Origin: Reichenbachiella sp.
Lineage (GTDB): Bacteria > Bacteroidota > Bacteroidia > Cytophagales > Cyclobacteriaceae
Assembly: GCF_033344935.1 (NCBI RefSeq)
Contig: NZ_JAWPMM010000001.1
Coordinates: forward strand, 372,001 to 436,000
DNA: 64,000 bases
Reading direction: 5' to 3'
Of this stretch, positions 18,201 through 25,308 are shown piece after piece. Every line of letters begins with the position of its first letter. Positions within the stretch are counted from its first letter, which is position 1. The notes beneath the pieces were generated by a model. It had not been told where the DNA came from, did no database searches, and saw nothing but the letters and a program-made list of their open reading frames with translations. Made by a program: the position numbers and the translations under genes.

Positions 18201-20725
18201 AGCCCAACGAATGAGGTATATGGATAATAGGGAATGCTGACCTGGTCAATGCTGAAATTGCCACCTTCTTCGTAGACTTTGCCACTGAAAGTAGCTCGAA
18301 GGGCACCCGGAGGATTGTTTTCTACATATAGGTCTAAGTTTACTTTAGCAAATCCATTGGCATCGAGCCTTCCGGAGAACACTTCTTGTCTTTCCGCATA
18401 GAAGTATTTCGACTGGTCGTCAAAACTGAAATTAGGATAATCTTCAAAAGTGGTTTTGACTGGGGAGACAAACATTTCGTATTCTGCTTTGAGACCTCCT
18501 GCAGTTGCTCCATGTAGCCATTTCACATTCAAGTCTCCAGAGATATTTTCATCCAAAGCGGTCAGTCGATCCTTTTTGAAATCCAGCTCAATTTTTAAGC
18601 GATTAGGTTTTATGGTTTCAATTTTCAAGTTTTTGGAGAAGGTGGCTCCTCCGGCTTTGATCACCGCCTGCCAGCTGCCGGTCGGTGCATCGGAAGTAGT
18701 AGCAAGCTGATAGCCATACATGCCAGAAACCGATTCAGTTTTCACGATTTTTTTCACTAGTTGTCCTTGCGGGTTATTCAATTCCAGCACCACTGGATAG
18801 CCTTCTGGCAAGACATTTTCTTTATCTTCTAGAATGAAAGTCAAGAAGATATCATCTCCAGGGCGCCAAACGCCTCGCTCACCATAAATAAATCCTTTTA
18901 CTCCTTTTTGAATTTTTTGACCTGTGACATTGAAATTACTAAGAGACAGAGAAGAGCCATCATCGATTTTCAGATAGCCCATTTGATTGCCAGATTTGGC
19001 GACTAGCAAAAACGGTTTGCCTTTAATTTTGATTTTGGCCTGTCCATCTTTATTGGTCATGCCTGAACCTATGGCCTGTTGTTGATAATCATACACCGCG
19101 AGGCTGACATCAGAAAGTGGCTTGGTGTCTAGCATGTTGGTCGTAAAAACGTGCAGATCACCGTGATCACTTCTTTTAGCGACTAAGCCCAGGTCAGAGG
19201 CCAATACCAATTTGGTTGGCTGACTTCTGTACATATAGTACGAATCGTGGCAGGGATTTTCTCGTTCGCGCCAATCATAATTGTTGTAGGAATAATAGTT
19301 TTCGTAATTATCCCAATTGCTGCTTTCTTCAGTATTGTCCCAGTCGTCCAGGTTTTCTAAATCACCTTCTTCCGAATTAGGGCAGAAGTAAGCGGACTGA
19401 CCTTTTCGGAATCCCAGTTTGATTTGGTACATGGCACCAGGTTGTACCTTAGTAAATTCTGCAATATCTAGCGTGTATCGGTTCCATTCGTTGAGATCTG
19501 TGACACCAGTTTCCAAGAGATTGATTGTTTTTCTGGCAATGGGTCTTCCCACACGGTTGAGTTCATAATCACCTCCCAAATTATTGACCTGGAGGTATTG
19601 TAAAATATTGTCTTCAAATATCTGCACAATGGTGATGTCCACAGCTTTTAGACCAATGGCTTCGAATGGAATAATCAATCCTTCGGAATTTGGGATGATC
19701 GTTCCGCTGTTGGCTGCCATTCTAACATCTGGCTTGGCTTGGCTCAGTTCTAGTTCTTTCGTAAAGTCCTTTTTGAGAGAATAACCAGCCGAGTTTTTGA
19801 TTTTAGAAAATATCTTGAGCGTGACTGTACCATAAACTTCCTCCGTAGGGTAAAGCTTCAATTCATTTTGATCTATCACATATCTAGGCTGGTTGCTACC
19901 TAGGGTGATAAAACCTTCCAGGTTTTGTTTTGGCATTAGCGGATCTGAAAATAGGACTGAGATGTAATCATTCGAGCCTCGCCCAATGTTGACGGACAAT
20001 ACTTTATAGTCGTTGATGGATGGAATTTCATAAGTCAGCTCATCTGCTTCTTCCACTTGAATACTTGCTCCATTCCAAGCGAGGTTCACTGGGCTTGGCT
20101 TTTCACCTCGTTTTACATTTTCTATCGTGAATGAATGTCGTGTGGGAGAACTATGCGCCCAGGTAATGGACAGACTACTTTGACTCTGGGTTACTTTGAG
20201 TATTTCTTCTACCGCTTTGTTGTCTACATCATCTGCGGTTTGAACTTCTCCATTCAGTTTGACTTTTGACAAGTCTTTTGGGTCGTACAAGGCCATGCCG
20301 AGCATCTTTACTTCGAAATTTTGAGGGATGGTTCTAAAGTTAAACTTGAATTCCCCTTTGTCTTTTGAGTCCGGATGAATTTTGGCGATGTTGAATTTAA
20401 CGTTGTAACTGGCCCCACTTTGGAGTTTTTGCGCAGGTTCGAAAATGATGGTGCGATTATCTTCCCAATAGGCCTTTCCTTCGAGTTTGGGTTCGAATTG
20501 GAAAATATCTGAATCTAACGCTGCGCCAGGTTCGATTTCTTCTATCGGCTTGGCCATCTTGATTTTGATTTTGGACTTGGCAGAAATTACACCAGATGTG
20601 TAGGCTGAGATATAGTCTACAAAGAGACTTTTGGCTTGATCGAAGTTAGGGCCTTCTACTTCAGTTTTCTTTGTGCAGCTAAAAATGAATACTGCAACAG
20701 CACAGGCGAGGAGGATTTTTTTCAT
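15209..20725 (-). CDS. Bacterial alpha-2-macroglobulin family lipoprotein (YfhM-like)
   Basis: 1838-residue lipoprotein: lipobox FIFSC with Cys17, then TKKTEVEGPNFDQ. A long run of macroglobulin beta-sandwich domains includes the bait/MG region and GERGVWRPGDDIFLTFIL. The A2M domain (KYLGPFQLKAGETATHEI, PQYVGSVRTMVVAAHEGAYG) precedes the thioester region, where the CxEQ motif is intact: HGCIEQTT with Cys1391. The alpha-toroid follows (ETLAVLERKEEAY, STQTTAYSLVAIASY). Such proteins are periplasmic protease traps thought to protect the cell when the wall is breached and work with PBP1C, encoded next. Residues 455-490 are unusually rich in Asn, Tyr, Trp, Asp and Glu (NWDNYENYYSYNNYDW), a likely insertion loop. 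Confidence 0.93.
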   Translation of the reverse strand: MKKILLACAVAVFIFSCTKKTEVEGPNFDQAKSLFVDYISAYTSGVISAKSKIKIKMAKPIEEIEPGAALDSDIFQFEPKLEGKAYWEDNRTIIFEPAQKLQSGASYNVKFNIAKIHPDSKDKGEFKFNFRTIPQNFEVKMLGMALYDPKDLSKVKLNGEVQTADDVDNKAVEEILKVTQSQSSLSITWAHSSPTRHSFTIENVKRGEKPSPVNLAWNGASIQVEEADELTYEIPSINDYKVLSVNIGRGSNDYISVLFSDPLMPKQNLEGFITLGSNQPRYVIDQNELKLYPTEEVYGTVTLKIFSKIKNSAGYSLKKDFTKELELSQAKPDVRMAANSGTIIPNSEGLIIPFEAIGLKAVDITIVQIFEDNILQYLQVNNLGGDYELNRVGRPIARKTINLLETGVTDLNEWNRYTLDIAEFTKVQPGAMYQIKLGFRKGQSAYFCPNSEEGDLENLDDWDNTEESSNWDNYENYYSYNNYDWRERENPCHDSYYMYRSQPTKLVLASDLGLVAKRSDHGDLHVFTTNMLDTKPLSDVSLAVYDYQQQAIGSGMTNKDGQAKIKIKGKPFLLVAKSGNQMGYLKIDDGSSLSLSNFNVTGQKIQKGVKGFIYGERGVWRPGDDIFLTFILEDKENVLPEGYPVVLELNNPQGQLVKKIVKTESVSGMYGYQLATTSDAPTGSWQAVIKAGGATFSKNLKIETIKPNRLKIELDFKKDRLTALDENISGDLNVKWLHGATAGGLKAEYEMFVSPVKTTFEDYPNFSFDDQSKYFYAERQEVFSGRLDANGFAKVNLDLYVENNPPGALRATFSGKVYEEGGNFSIDQVSIPYYPYTSFVGLKTPEGDKRGMLLTDEDHNIRIVSVDAKGQPVSRRKVEVELYKLDWRWWWDNSYDNIGNYVSRSYNTPIQNTTINTSNGEGKWDLNIKYPDWGRYYVKVTDPVSGHSAGQVVYVDWPGWAGKGKRGDAGGVSMLNFEVEKEEYKVGEPVKLTFPSTKGGRVLVSLETGKKIIQSFSVETEEKSTAIQFEATSDMAPNVYAHITLIQPHAQTANDLPIRMYGVQSIKVVDPSTTLKPLIAMPKELNPEQKFQVKVSEQNGRTMAYSVAMVDDGILDLTKYKTPSPWETFYAREALGVKTWDLYDDVIGAYGGKLERLLAIGGDAPLEAQDAKKANRFKPVVKYLGPFQLKAGETATHEITMPQYVGSVRTMVVAAHEGAYGSVEQTTPVKQAVMVLATLPRVAGPGEEMDLPVTVFVSDAKIKQVTVSVKEVGKLKLIGQNSQTVKFAQPGEQVVYFKVKAAEALGFAKINVSAKGGNVTSNHEIEMDVRASNPEMVDVQDQLISVNTSWNVAYQPLGMIGTNEGLIELSSLPSLNLEQRLRYLIRYPHGCIEQTTSSVFAQLYLEEFVELSEKRKQQISSNINAAIQRLGSFQTVNGGMSYWPGQVEENDWGTNYAGHFLLEAKKKGYAVPESLLSKWAKFQKRQANQWSKGGRRDNDLIQAYRLYTLTLADEKVLGAMNRMKEMDDISHVAKWRLALAYALAGHQGPAETMIDGLSKTVEKYNRPSYTYGSRLRDRAMILETLAVLERKEEAYVILEEIAQHLGDQQRWMSTQTTAYSLVAIASYTKGAELNEALDFEVNVGSAVANFQKGKYVTQILIDEKEKTQPVAIKNLGNTPIYARLIRTGIPLGGNETAAAQNIKMTVSYKDQNGKSLTVSDLKQSANFTAQVTVHHPGIRGEYKDLALTQIFPSGWEIINSRLNDTPSAGGGDEPDYIDIRDDRVMQYFDLKPNEKKTFEVKLNASYKGKFYLPAVAIEAMYDNSIYANSAGQWVTVKE

Positions 20726-20786
20726 GGAAGTTTACGGATAATTATTGGGTTATAAAAATAGGGGATTGGGAGGGAAACTGCATGAT

Positions 20787-20819
20787 AACATTTCCAAAGT
20801 TCTGAACTTTGGAAATGTT
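20787..20819. repeat. Perfect 15-pair hairpin element
   Basis: AACATTTCCAAAGTT (20787-20801), loop CTG, AACTTTGGAAATGTT (20805-20819). The perfect symmetry and position in the leader region of the A2M gene suggest a mobile palindrome rather than a terminator: it is followed by TTTAA, not a long T-run, on either strand. Confidence 0.65.
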
Positions 20820-20894
20820 TAATAATCGCTCAGAGTTCTCAAGTGAGTAGCTCTGAGGGGTGTTAGATAGGTTTCGAAATTACAAAGTGGAGAG

Positions 20895-20912
20895 ATTCGT
20901 GAGGACACGAAT
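20895..20912. repeat. Short palindrome, copy 2 of a pair flanking the A2M gene
   Basis: ATTCGTGAGGACACGAAT: a seven-pair stem with loop AGGA, the exact inverse of the copy just after the A2M stop codon (17 shared bases). It lies 170 bases upstream of the A2M start. Confidence 0.6.
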
Positions 20913-20939
20913 CTTGGCGGTGGGATTGGAAGGGAAACT

Positions 20940-20958
20940 TTGCGCATTCATTGCGCAA
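20940..20958. repeat. Small inverted repeat
   Basis: TTGCGCA (20940-20946) and TGCGCAA (20952-20958) separated by five bases, directly after the second 18-base direct repeat. Function unknown; possibly part of a decayed repeat element. Confidence 0.4.
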
Positions 20959-21105
20959 TCTGCAGGAGGGAACAGTTGCTGTATCCGAAACGGGTGCCAG
21001 AACGGGTCTGGCAAGGCCAATGATTGACAAGATTTATCGAGTCATCAGACTGTCGTCGAATTCCTTGCGAAATGACGTAGGAGGGCGTTCCTCTTCTAGT
21101 CTTAT

Positions 21106-21134
21106 TTGTCTAATTTTGCCGTCCAATAATTTTG
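21106..21134 (+). promoter_or_regulatory. Probable Bacteroidota-type promoter of purB
   Basis: TTG (21106-21108), an 18-base spacer, then TAATTTTG (21127-21134). This fits the TTG...TAnnTTTG form of Bacteroidota primary promoters and lies 31 bases before the purB ATG. A second TAATTTTG at 21111-21118 has no well-placed TTG. Confidence 0.55.
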
Positions 21135-21165
21135 GCGCAAGCCGCTCATACTAAGTACAAAAAGG

Positions 21166-22521
21166 ATGGAATTGAATGCACTCACGGCGATCTCGCCAGT
21201 AGACGGAAGATATAGACGACATACCGCTCAGTTGGCTGAGTATTTTTCTGAATTTGGATTAATCAAATACCGGGTTCATGTGGAGGTAGAATATTTCATT
21301 GCTTTGTGTCAGCATCCATTACCTCAGTTGAAGGATGTGGATGCTTCTGTGTTTGGCAAATTGAGACAGATTGTGGTGGAGTTTTCGGAAGCCGATGCGC
21401 AAGCGATCAAAGACATTGAAAAAACTACCAACCATGATGTGAAAGCTGTAGAGTATTTCATCAAAGGCAAATTCGATGATTTGGGCTTGTCAGCACATAA
21501 AGAATTTATCCACTTTGGATTGACTTCTCAGGACATCAACAACACGGCGATTCCGTTGCAGTTGAAGCATGCGATCAACGAGGAGTATTTGCCTTTGATC
21601 AATCAGATCACAGATACCTTGATGGGCTTGGCGGAAGATTGGAAAGACATTCCGATGCTAGCTAAAACACACGGTCAGCCGGCATCTCCTACCATGCTTG
21701 GTAAAGAAATATTGGTGTTCCATGAGCGTTTGACGCAGCAGATCAACATGCTAGATGGCGTGAGATATGGTGCCAAGTTTGGTGGAGCTACAGGTAACAT
21801 GAATGCGCATCATATAGCTTATCCTGAAGTGAACTGGATCAAGTTTGCCAACAACTTTGTGGACAACACATTGGGACTGAGAAGAAGTTACCCAACCACT
21901 CAGATTGAGCACTATGATGATATGGCTGCTTTGTTTGATAATCTGAAAAGAATCAACACAATCTTGATTGATTTTAGTCGAGATATCTGGCAGTATATTT
22001 CTATGGGCTACTTCAAGCAGAAAATCGTGAAGGGCGAGGTAGGGTCATCAGCCATGCCGCACAAGGTGAATCCGATTGACTTCGAAAATGCAGAAGGCAA
22101 CCTGGGTATCGCCAACGCGAATTACGATTTCTTATCTGGCAAATTGCCAATTTCAAGATTGCAAAGAGATTTGACGGATTCTACGGTATTGAGAAACGTA
22201 GGTGTGCCGATCAGCCACTCTTTCATTGCTTTGAAGTCATTGGAAAAAGGAATAGGTAAACTGGAATTGAACCAGCATGCGATTGAGTATGATTTGGACC
22301 AAAACTGGGCAGTGGTTTCAGAGGCCATTCAAACAATCTTAAGAAGAGAAGCTTATCCAGAACCTTATGAAGCATTGAAAGCCTTGACACGTGGTAATCA
22401 GGAAATCACGCATCAGGTGATCAAAGATTTTGTAGATACTTTAGATGTCTCGGATGAGTTGAAGAAGCAGCTGAAGTCAATTACTCCTTTTAATTATACA
22501 GGGATTAATCCTTTGGGGTAA
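21166..22521 (+). CDS. purB: Adenylosuccinate lyase
   Basis: 451 residues. Cleaves SAICAR and adenylosuccinate in purine synthesis, in the cytoplasm. The fumarase/aspartase superfamily signature GSSAMPHKVNPIDFENAEGN is present (flexible loop with the catalytic Ser), as are the TSQDINNTA motif and the KTHGQPASPT region with the catalytic His. Length and start (MELNALTAISPVDGRY) match the family. It is a single gene with its own promoter-like element and lies convergent to the IS transposase. Confidence 0.97.
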   Translation: MELNALTAISPVDGRYRRHTAQLAEYFSEFGLIKYRVHVEVEYFIALCQHPLPQLKDVDASVFGKLRQIVVEFSEADAQAIKDIEKTTNHDVKAVEYFIKGKFDDLGLSAHKEFIHFGLTSQDINNTAIPLQLKHAINEEYLPLINQITDTLMGLAEDWKDIPMLAKTHGQPASPTMLGKEILVFHERLTQQINMLDGVRYGAKFGGATGNMNAHHIAYPEVNWIKFANNFVDNTLGLRRSYPTTQIEHYDDMAALFDNLKRINTILIDFSRDIWQYISMGYFKQKIVKGEVGSSAMPHKVNPIDFENAEGNLGIANANYDFLSGKLPISRLQRDLTDSTVLRNVGVPISHSFIALKSLEKGIGKLELNQHAIEYDLDQNWAVVSEAIQTILRREAYPEPYEALKALTRGNQEITHQVIKDFVDTLDVSDELKKQLKSITPFNYTGINPLG

Positions 22522-22634
22522 TTGATTAGCTCAATCGGGTTCTTACTTTGTTTTTTGAAGGATCGGTACAACGTATGTTGAATTGTTTAAGTAAAAGGCT
22601 AAGAACTAAGTGGTTCTTATGACCTCGGCCTTCA

Positions 22635-22671
22635 TTTCTTTTGCTTGCCCAAAAGAAACGAAGCAAAGAAA
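22635..22671. repeat. Interspersed repeat segment with imperfect hairpin
   Basis: TTTCTTTTGCTT (22635-22646) pairs with AAGCAAAGAAA (22661-22671) apart from one bulge. The text around it (TTGCTTGCCCAAAAGAAACG) resembles an intergenic repeat common in Bacteroidota genomes. It is one of three palindromic segments in the 388-base stretch 22522-22909, which holds no convincing gene. Confidence 0.5.
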
Positions 22672-22691
22672 AGGGCACCAACGCATAAAAG

Positions 22692-22745
22692 TCATTTTGA
22701 CAATGATTCCCTTCTGATTATTAGAATCAGGAAAGGTCAAAATGA
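22692..22745. repeat. Long hairpin with nested stems
   Basis: TCATTTTGAC (22692-22701) pairs perfectly with GTCAAAATGA (22736-22745). Inside, CTGATT and AATCAG form a second stem with a short loop. This gives a cruciform-like 54-base element. No T-run follows, so it is not a standard terminator for purB. Confidence 0.55.
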
Positions 22746-22825
22746 TTTCACGCATGCCTTGGATGAACCCACCCCATATTGTTAATTAGGTTGGCCGGCG
22801 AGTACTTATATGTAGAATTCGTTGC

Positions 22826-22860
22826 AAATCCCCTTGCCTCCTTTTTCTAAGGGGGAATTT
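22826..22860. repeat. Hairpin repeat of the AAATCCCCTT...AAGGGGGAATTT type
   Basis: AAATCCCCTT (22826-22835) pairs with AAGGGGGAATTT (22849-22860) allowing one bulge. Similar sequences are dispersed in many bacterial genomes. It ends 27 bases from the left end of the IS. Confidence 0.5.
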
Positions 22861-22887
22861 GATTACCTAAAATTCGTTTAGTTCTTT

Positions 22888-22919
22888 GCCGCATGTATTG
22901 CCATAGCCGTCAAGTTAAG
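22888..22919 (+). repeat. Left terminal inverted repeat of the IS
   Basis: Pairs with 24425-24456: the GCCGCA tip and the inner GCCATAGCCGTCAAG block are identical in inverted orientation; the six bases between them differ. The repeat contains the transposase stop codon (22910-22912). Confidence 0.8.
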
Positions 22920-24274
22920 AAGTTGTTTATGGTCTTAAACACATTTTGTTTTCCGTTTTTGGTTTCAGTGAGATATTTTCTATCAGATCGGATGAGTAAT
23001 TTTTTAAACCAGTATTCTAGGGGTTGGTCTTCAAAAACAACTTTCTTGAGGTCATTAGATAGCCTAAAAGCTGTTTTGAAAAATTTATTCTGACTGCACC
23101 GTATAGCCATTCCTTGGTCAAGCAAGCCCTGTTCTATTAACCTGAAGGCTTGATAGTGGAGCATGATCCAGATAAAGCGGGCAATAAGCTGGCACTGGAA
23201 TCTTTCCTGTTTCATAGCTTTCATTTTGTCAATTCGGGCTTGTGATTTCCAGGCTTTGAATACAAGTTCGATTTGCCAGCGGGTGCGGTATATGCCTTGA
23301 ACCTGTGAAGTGGAAACCCATGCTTTTGGCACATTGGTTATAAATATGTTCAGCCATGCCCTTGTTTTATACTCTTTACTGACCTTGTGTCTACCATGGG
23401 CTGCTCTTTCAGCCCTCAATAAACGTTGTTTGTAAACCTGCTCGGGCACTTTTGCAACAATCATTCGCATCGGCATATCTGCGATTTTCACCTCCAGCTC
23501 TAAAGCAGGCAATGTGTGTTTGTTGAGTTTTCTCAATATGGCAGAAAAGTCGATTGGAGCCTGGTCCACATCCTGAACGCCCCACCTGCTGTTTAAGCGG
23601 TTCAGGAAATAAGCCCCTTGTTGGGAAACATGCTTCAGATAGTGCTGGGTCACATAGCCCAAGTCCCGAACCAAGAGGTCTCCCTTTTCGATATCGCCCA
23701 GGGTTTGCCTAGAATCTGTTTGATCATTACGGCAGGCTGCCGTCAATTCCAGCCTTTGAGTGACATTGGTAAGCAAATCATATTCATACTGGATACTGAT
23801 CTGGGCCTTGCTGCCTTGGCCTCCATGACCTTTGAACGTTTTGGCATAAGCCTCTGGAAGCGTGTACCGTGTAGAATCTTTGACCATCACCCGATTGAAC
23901 CGCTTAAATTTGTTTTGTTCAGATGGGTTCAAATTCAGCTGCCCAGCCAGCAATTGGCTAAGCAAAGCACTCATAAATTCGACAGCCTTGATATTGAACC
24001 GCTCTTGGACGGCTTGTTTTGAAATAGACAAACCATGTTGCTCAACAAAACCATTGGCCAGATCCTCAAGGCTCACTTGATCTAGGTACTGATCACAAAA
24101 AAGAAGTAGATCAAGGAACTTAGATGCGTCCAAACGTGACTTACGCTGTACAAAGCCACTCTCCCTGGCCAAAAGATCAAGTTTCTCTTTAGAAAAAATC
24201 TTATTTAAACAGCCTGAAAAACAACTGGCCTTAGCCTCAATTAGTTGTGAAATTTCTTGTCGGTTCTTCCCCAA
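22910..24274 (-). CDS. IS4-family transposase
   Basis: 454 residues with a full DDE set: Asp133 (VMVKDSTRY), Asp204 (LLVRDLGY) and Glu336 in the IS4 signature (YRTRWQIELVFKAWKSQ). The first start in frame is TTG at 24274 (MGKNRQEIS); no ATG is available before residue 101 and a stop lies 11 codons upstream, so the TTG start is likely. The start codon lies in one arm of an 11-base inverted repeat and directly after a terminator-like hairpin, suggesting that read-through transcripts from outside give little transposase. The frame is intact and the enzyme may be active. Confidence 0.92.
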   Translation of the reverse strand: MGKNRQEISQLIEAKASCFSGCLNKIFSKEKLDLLARESGFVQRKSRLDASKFLDLLLFCDQYLDQVSLEDLANGFVEQHGLSISKQAVQERFNIKAVEFMSALLSQLLAGQLNLNPSEQNKFKRFNRVMVKDSTRYTLPEAYAKTFKGHGGQGSKAQISIQYEYDLLTNVTQRLELTAACRNDQTDSRQTLGDIEKGDLLVRDLGYVTQHYLKHVSQQGAYFLNRLNSRWGVQDVDQAPIDFSAILRKLNKHTLPALELEVKIADMPMRMIVAKVPEQVYKQRLLRAERAAHGRHKVSKEYKTRAWLNIFITNVPKAWVSTSQVQGIYRTRWQIELVFKAWKSQARIDKMKAMKQERFQCQLIARFIWIMLHYQAFRLIEQGLLDQGMAIRCSQNKFFKTAFRLSNDLKKVVFEDQPLEYWFKKLLIRSDRKYLTETKNGKQNVFKTINNFLT

Positions 24275-24368
24275 ACAGTATTTTTGAGAAAGAAAAAAGG
24301 CAGGTCACTAATACATCAAAAGCCCGCCTTTTTGTTCATTTAAAAATCAAACAAATATGGGGAAGAAC
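24263..24368 (-). promoter_or_regulatory. Inverted repeat covering the transposase start codon
   Basis: GTTCTTCCCCA (24263-24273) is the exact inverse of TGGGGAAGAAC (24358-24368). In an RNA entering from outside the IS the distal arm would pair with codons 1-5 of the transposase, hiding the start. A transcript started inside the loop would lack that arm. IS10 and IS50 are known to limit transposase from impinging transcripts this way; its action here is inference. Confidence 0.5.
24294..24333. terminator. Bidirectional terminator-like hairpin inside the IS, before the transposase
   Basis: AAAAAGGCAGG (24294-24304) pairs with CCCGCCTTTTT (24323-24333), one mismatch. On each strand the stem is followed by a T-run. 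On the minus strand it lies 20 bases before the transposase start, so outside transcription would be stopped here. Confidence 0.65.
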
Positions 24369-24424
24369 ACTAGGTATTCCTAACTGGGATACCATGCCCA
24401 AACCACAAATTCAGTCGAGAAAAC

Positions 24425-24456
24425 CTTAGCTTGACGGCTATGGCATGTATTGCGGC
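24425..24456 (-). repeat. Right terminal inverted repeat of the IS
   Basis: Inverse partner of 22888-22919. It lies about 66 bases from the stop codon of the next minus-strand gene, which is intact. Confidence 0.8.
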
Positions 24457-24522
24457 ATCTGTTTTGGATACTGCTGCAGTTATTTCTTGCAGATCGCGAG
24501 ACAGGCCCGCGAATAGGTGCAA

Positions 24523-24933
24523 TTAGCCCCTACGATCGCCACTGGTCATGGCGCAGGCTTTGAATCGTTTGTTGACGGTAGCTTTCCACCAGGGCCCTTT
24601 GGTAAAGAAAAGGATGGTTTTTGTCGACGTATTGGTTTTAAACCTACGCCACCATGGGACGAAGCCTGGTTCTGGTCTATGCTCTATACCATATTCGAAG
24701 CCCATGTTGTGAGTAACCTGTAATGCGCATGGGTTGCCAAATAAGACTTTGCCGCCATCTTTTACATAGATAAATCGAATCTTCTTTTCTTTTGGGAAGT
24801 TGCTGGCTTTATTTTCTTTAACCTTTTTGTTCACCTTCCGAGTCGGCAGATCCTCTTCAATCGGGTTTTGAGCCAATGCGTCTACACTCCCAAGGAGTAA
24901 GCCAACAAACACAAGAAGAACATAAGGCTTCAT
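24523..24933 (-). CDS. Secreted protein of unknown function
   Basis: 136 residues from the ATG at 24933; a TTG five codons upstream is less likely. A signal peptide (KPYVLLVFVGLLLGSVDALAQ) precedes a basic, Lys-rich stretch (TRKVNKKVKENKASNFPKEK) and a compact domain with FIYVKDGGKVLFGNPCALQ, two Trp-rich segments (PGFVPWWRRF, GPWWKATVNKRF) and two Cys. I do not recognise the family. The IS lies just downstream, but the C-terminus is upstream of it, so truncation is not evident. Confidence 0.7.
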   Translation of the reverse strand: MKPYVLLVFVGLLLGSVDALAQNPIEEDLPTRKVNKKVKENKASNFPKEKKIRFIYVKDGGKVLFGNPCALQVTHNMGFEYGIEHRPEPGFVPWWRRFKTNTSTKTILFFTKGPWWKATVNKRFKACAMTSGDRRG

Positions 24934-24992
24934 TTCCAGATTAATCAATTAACAAGACAAGATATAAACTGATAGGCAAAGAAGATAGTGCG

Positions 24993-25253
24993 TTAGAGGG
25001 AAATTATTCCGTCTATTTTGGAGGCTTCTTTGTATCGTTCGATGATTTCCTCACTTGAAGCCGCCATTATTTTGACTGTTGTGCTTATGTATTTTCCGCC
25101 GCTGGATGCTTTCTGAATGACTTCGTGCTTTGGAAAGAGTTTTTCTATTTCGTTGACCTGATCTGGTTTTACGATAAACTTAAATACATATAGCGTGGGG
25201 AAGCTATGGGTATTGTCTAATTTTTCTTTAAAAGAGTCTGTTGAATAGTCCAT
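24993..25253 (-). CDS. DUF493 (YbeD-like) protein
   Basis: 86 residues of the small alpha/beta, ACT-like fold of DUF493: FPTLYVFKFIVKPDQ, the SSGGKYISTTVKI strand, and SEEIIERYKEASKIDGI helix. YbeD-like proteins are proposed small regulators in E. coli; the role in Bacteroidota is unknown. A terminator separates it from the PpiD-like gene upstream. Confidence 0.85.
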   Translation of the reverse strand: MDYSTDSFKEKLDNTHSFPTLYVFKFIVKPDQVNEIEKLFPKHEVIQKASSGGKYISTTVKIMAASSEEIIERYKEASKIDGIISL

Positions 25254-25260
25254 ATAAATG

Positions 25261-25288
25261 AAAAAAGTCCCGAGGATGTCGGGACTTT
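25261..25288 (-). terminator. Rho-independent terminator of the PpiD-like gene
   Basis: AAAGTCCCGA (25264-25273) pairs perfectly with TCGGGACTTT (25279-25288), loop of five. On the minus strand the stem is followed by six T. It lies between the PpiD-like stop (25309) and the DUF493 start (25253). Confidence 0.85.
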
Positions 25289-25308
25289 AAATTTAAAAAT
25301 TTTATTGA

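Larger units (their letters stand above)
20762..20939. repeat. Pair of 18-base direct repeats enclosing hairpins upstream of the A2M gene
   Basis: GGGATTGGGAGGGAAACT (20762-20779) recurs as GGGATTGGAAGGGAAACT (20922-20939), one mismatch, 160 bases apart. Between them lie the 15-pair hairpin at 20787-20819 and the palindrome at 20895-20912. The 440-base gap 20726-21165 between the divergent A2M and purB genes has no convincing gene; it holds these repeats and, next to purB, a promoter-like element. Confidence 0.55.
22888..24456 (-). mobile_element. IS4-family insertion sequence, complete
   Basis: About 1.57 kb, bounded by 32-base imperfect inverted repeats: left 22888-22919 and right 24425-24456. 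They share GCCGCA at the tip, then six unmatched bases, then GCCATAGCCGTCAAG and TAAG with one mismatch. One transposase gene fills it, its stop codon lying inside the left repeat. I could not find a matching target duplication directly outside the ends, so the copy may be old or one end may be set a little wrong. It sits in the convergent gap after purB, where it disrupts no gene. Confidence 0.85.

Noticed and set aside
20951-21154. A 67-codon plus-strand frame before purB
   Set aside because: It runs through repeat remnants and the purB promoter region and has no protein character.
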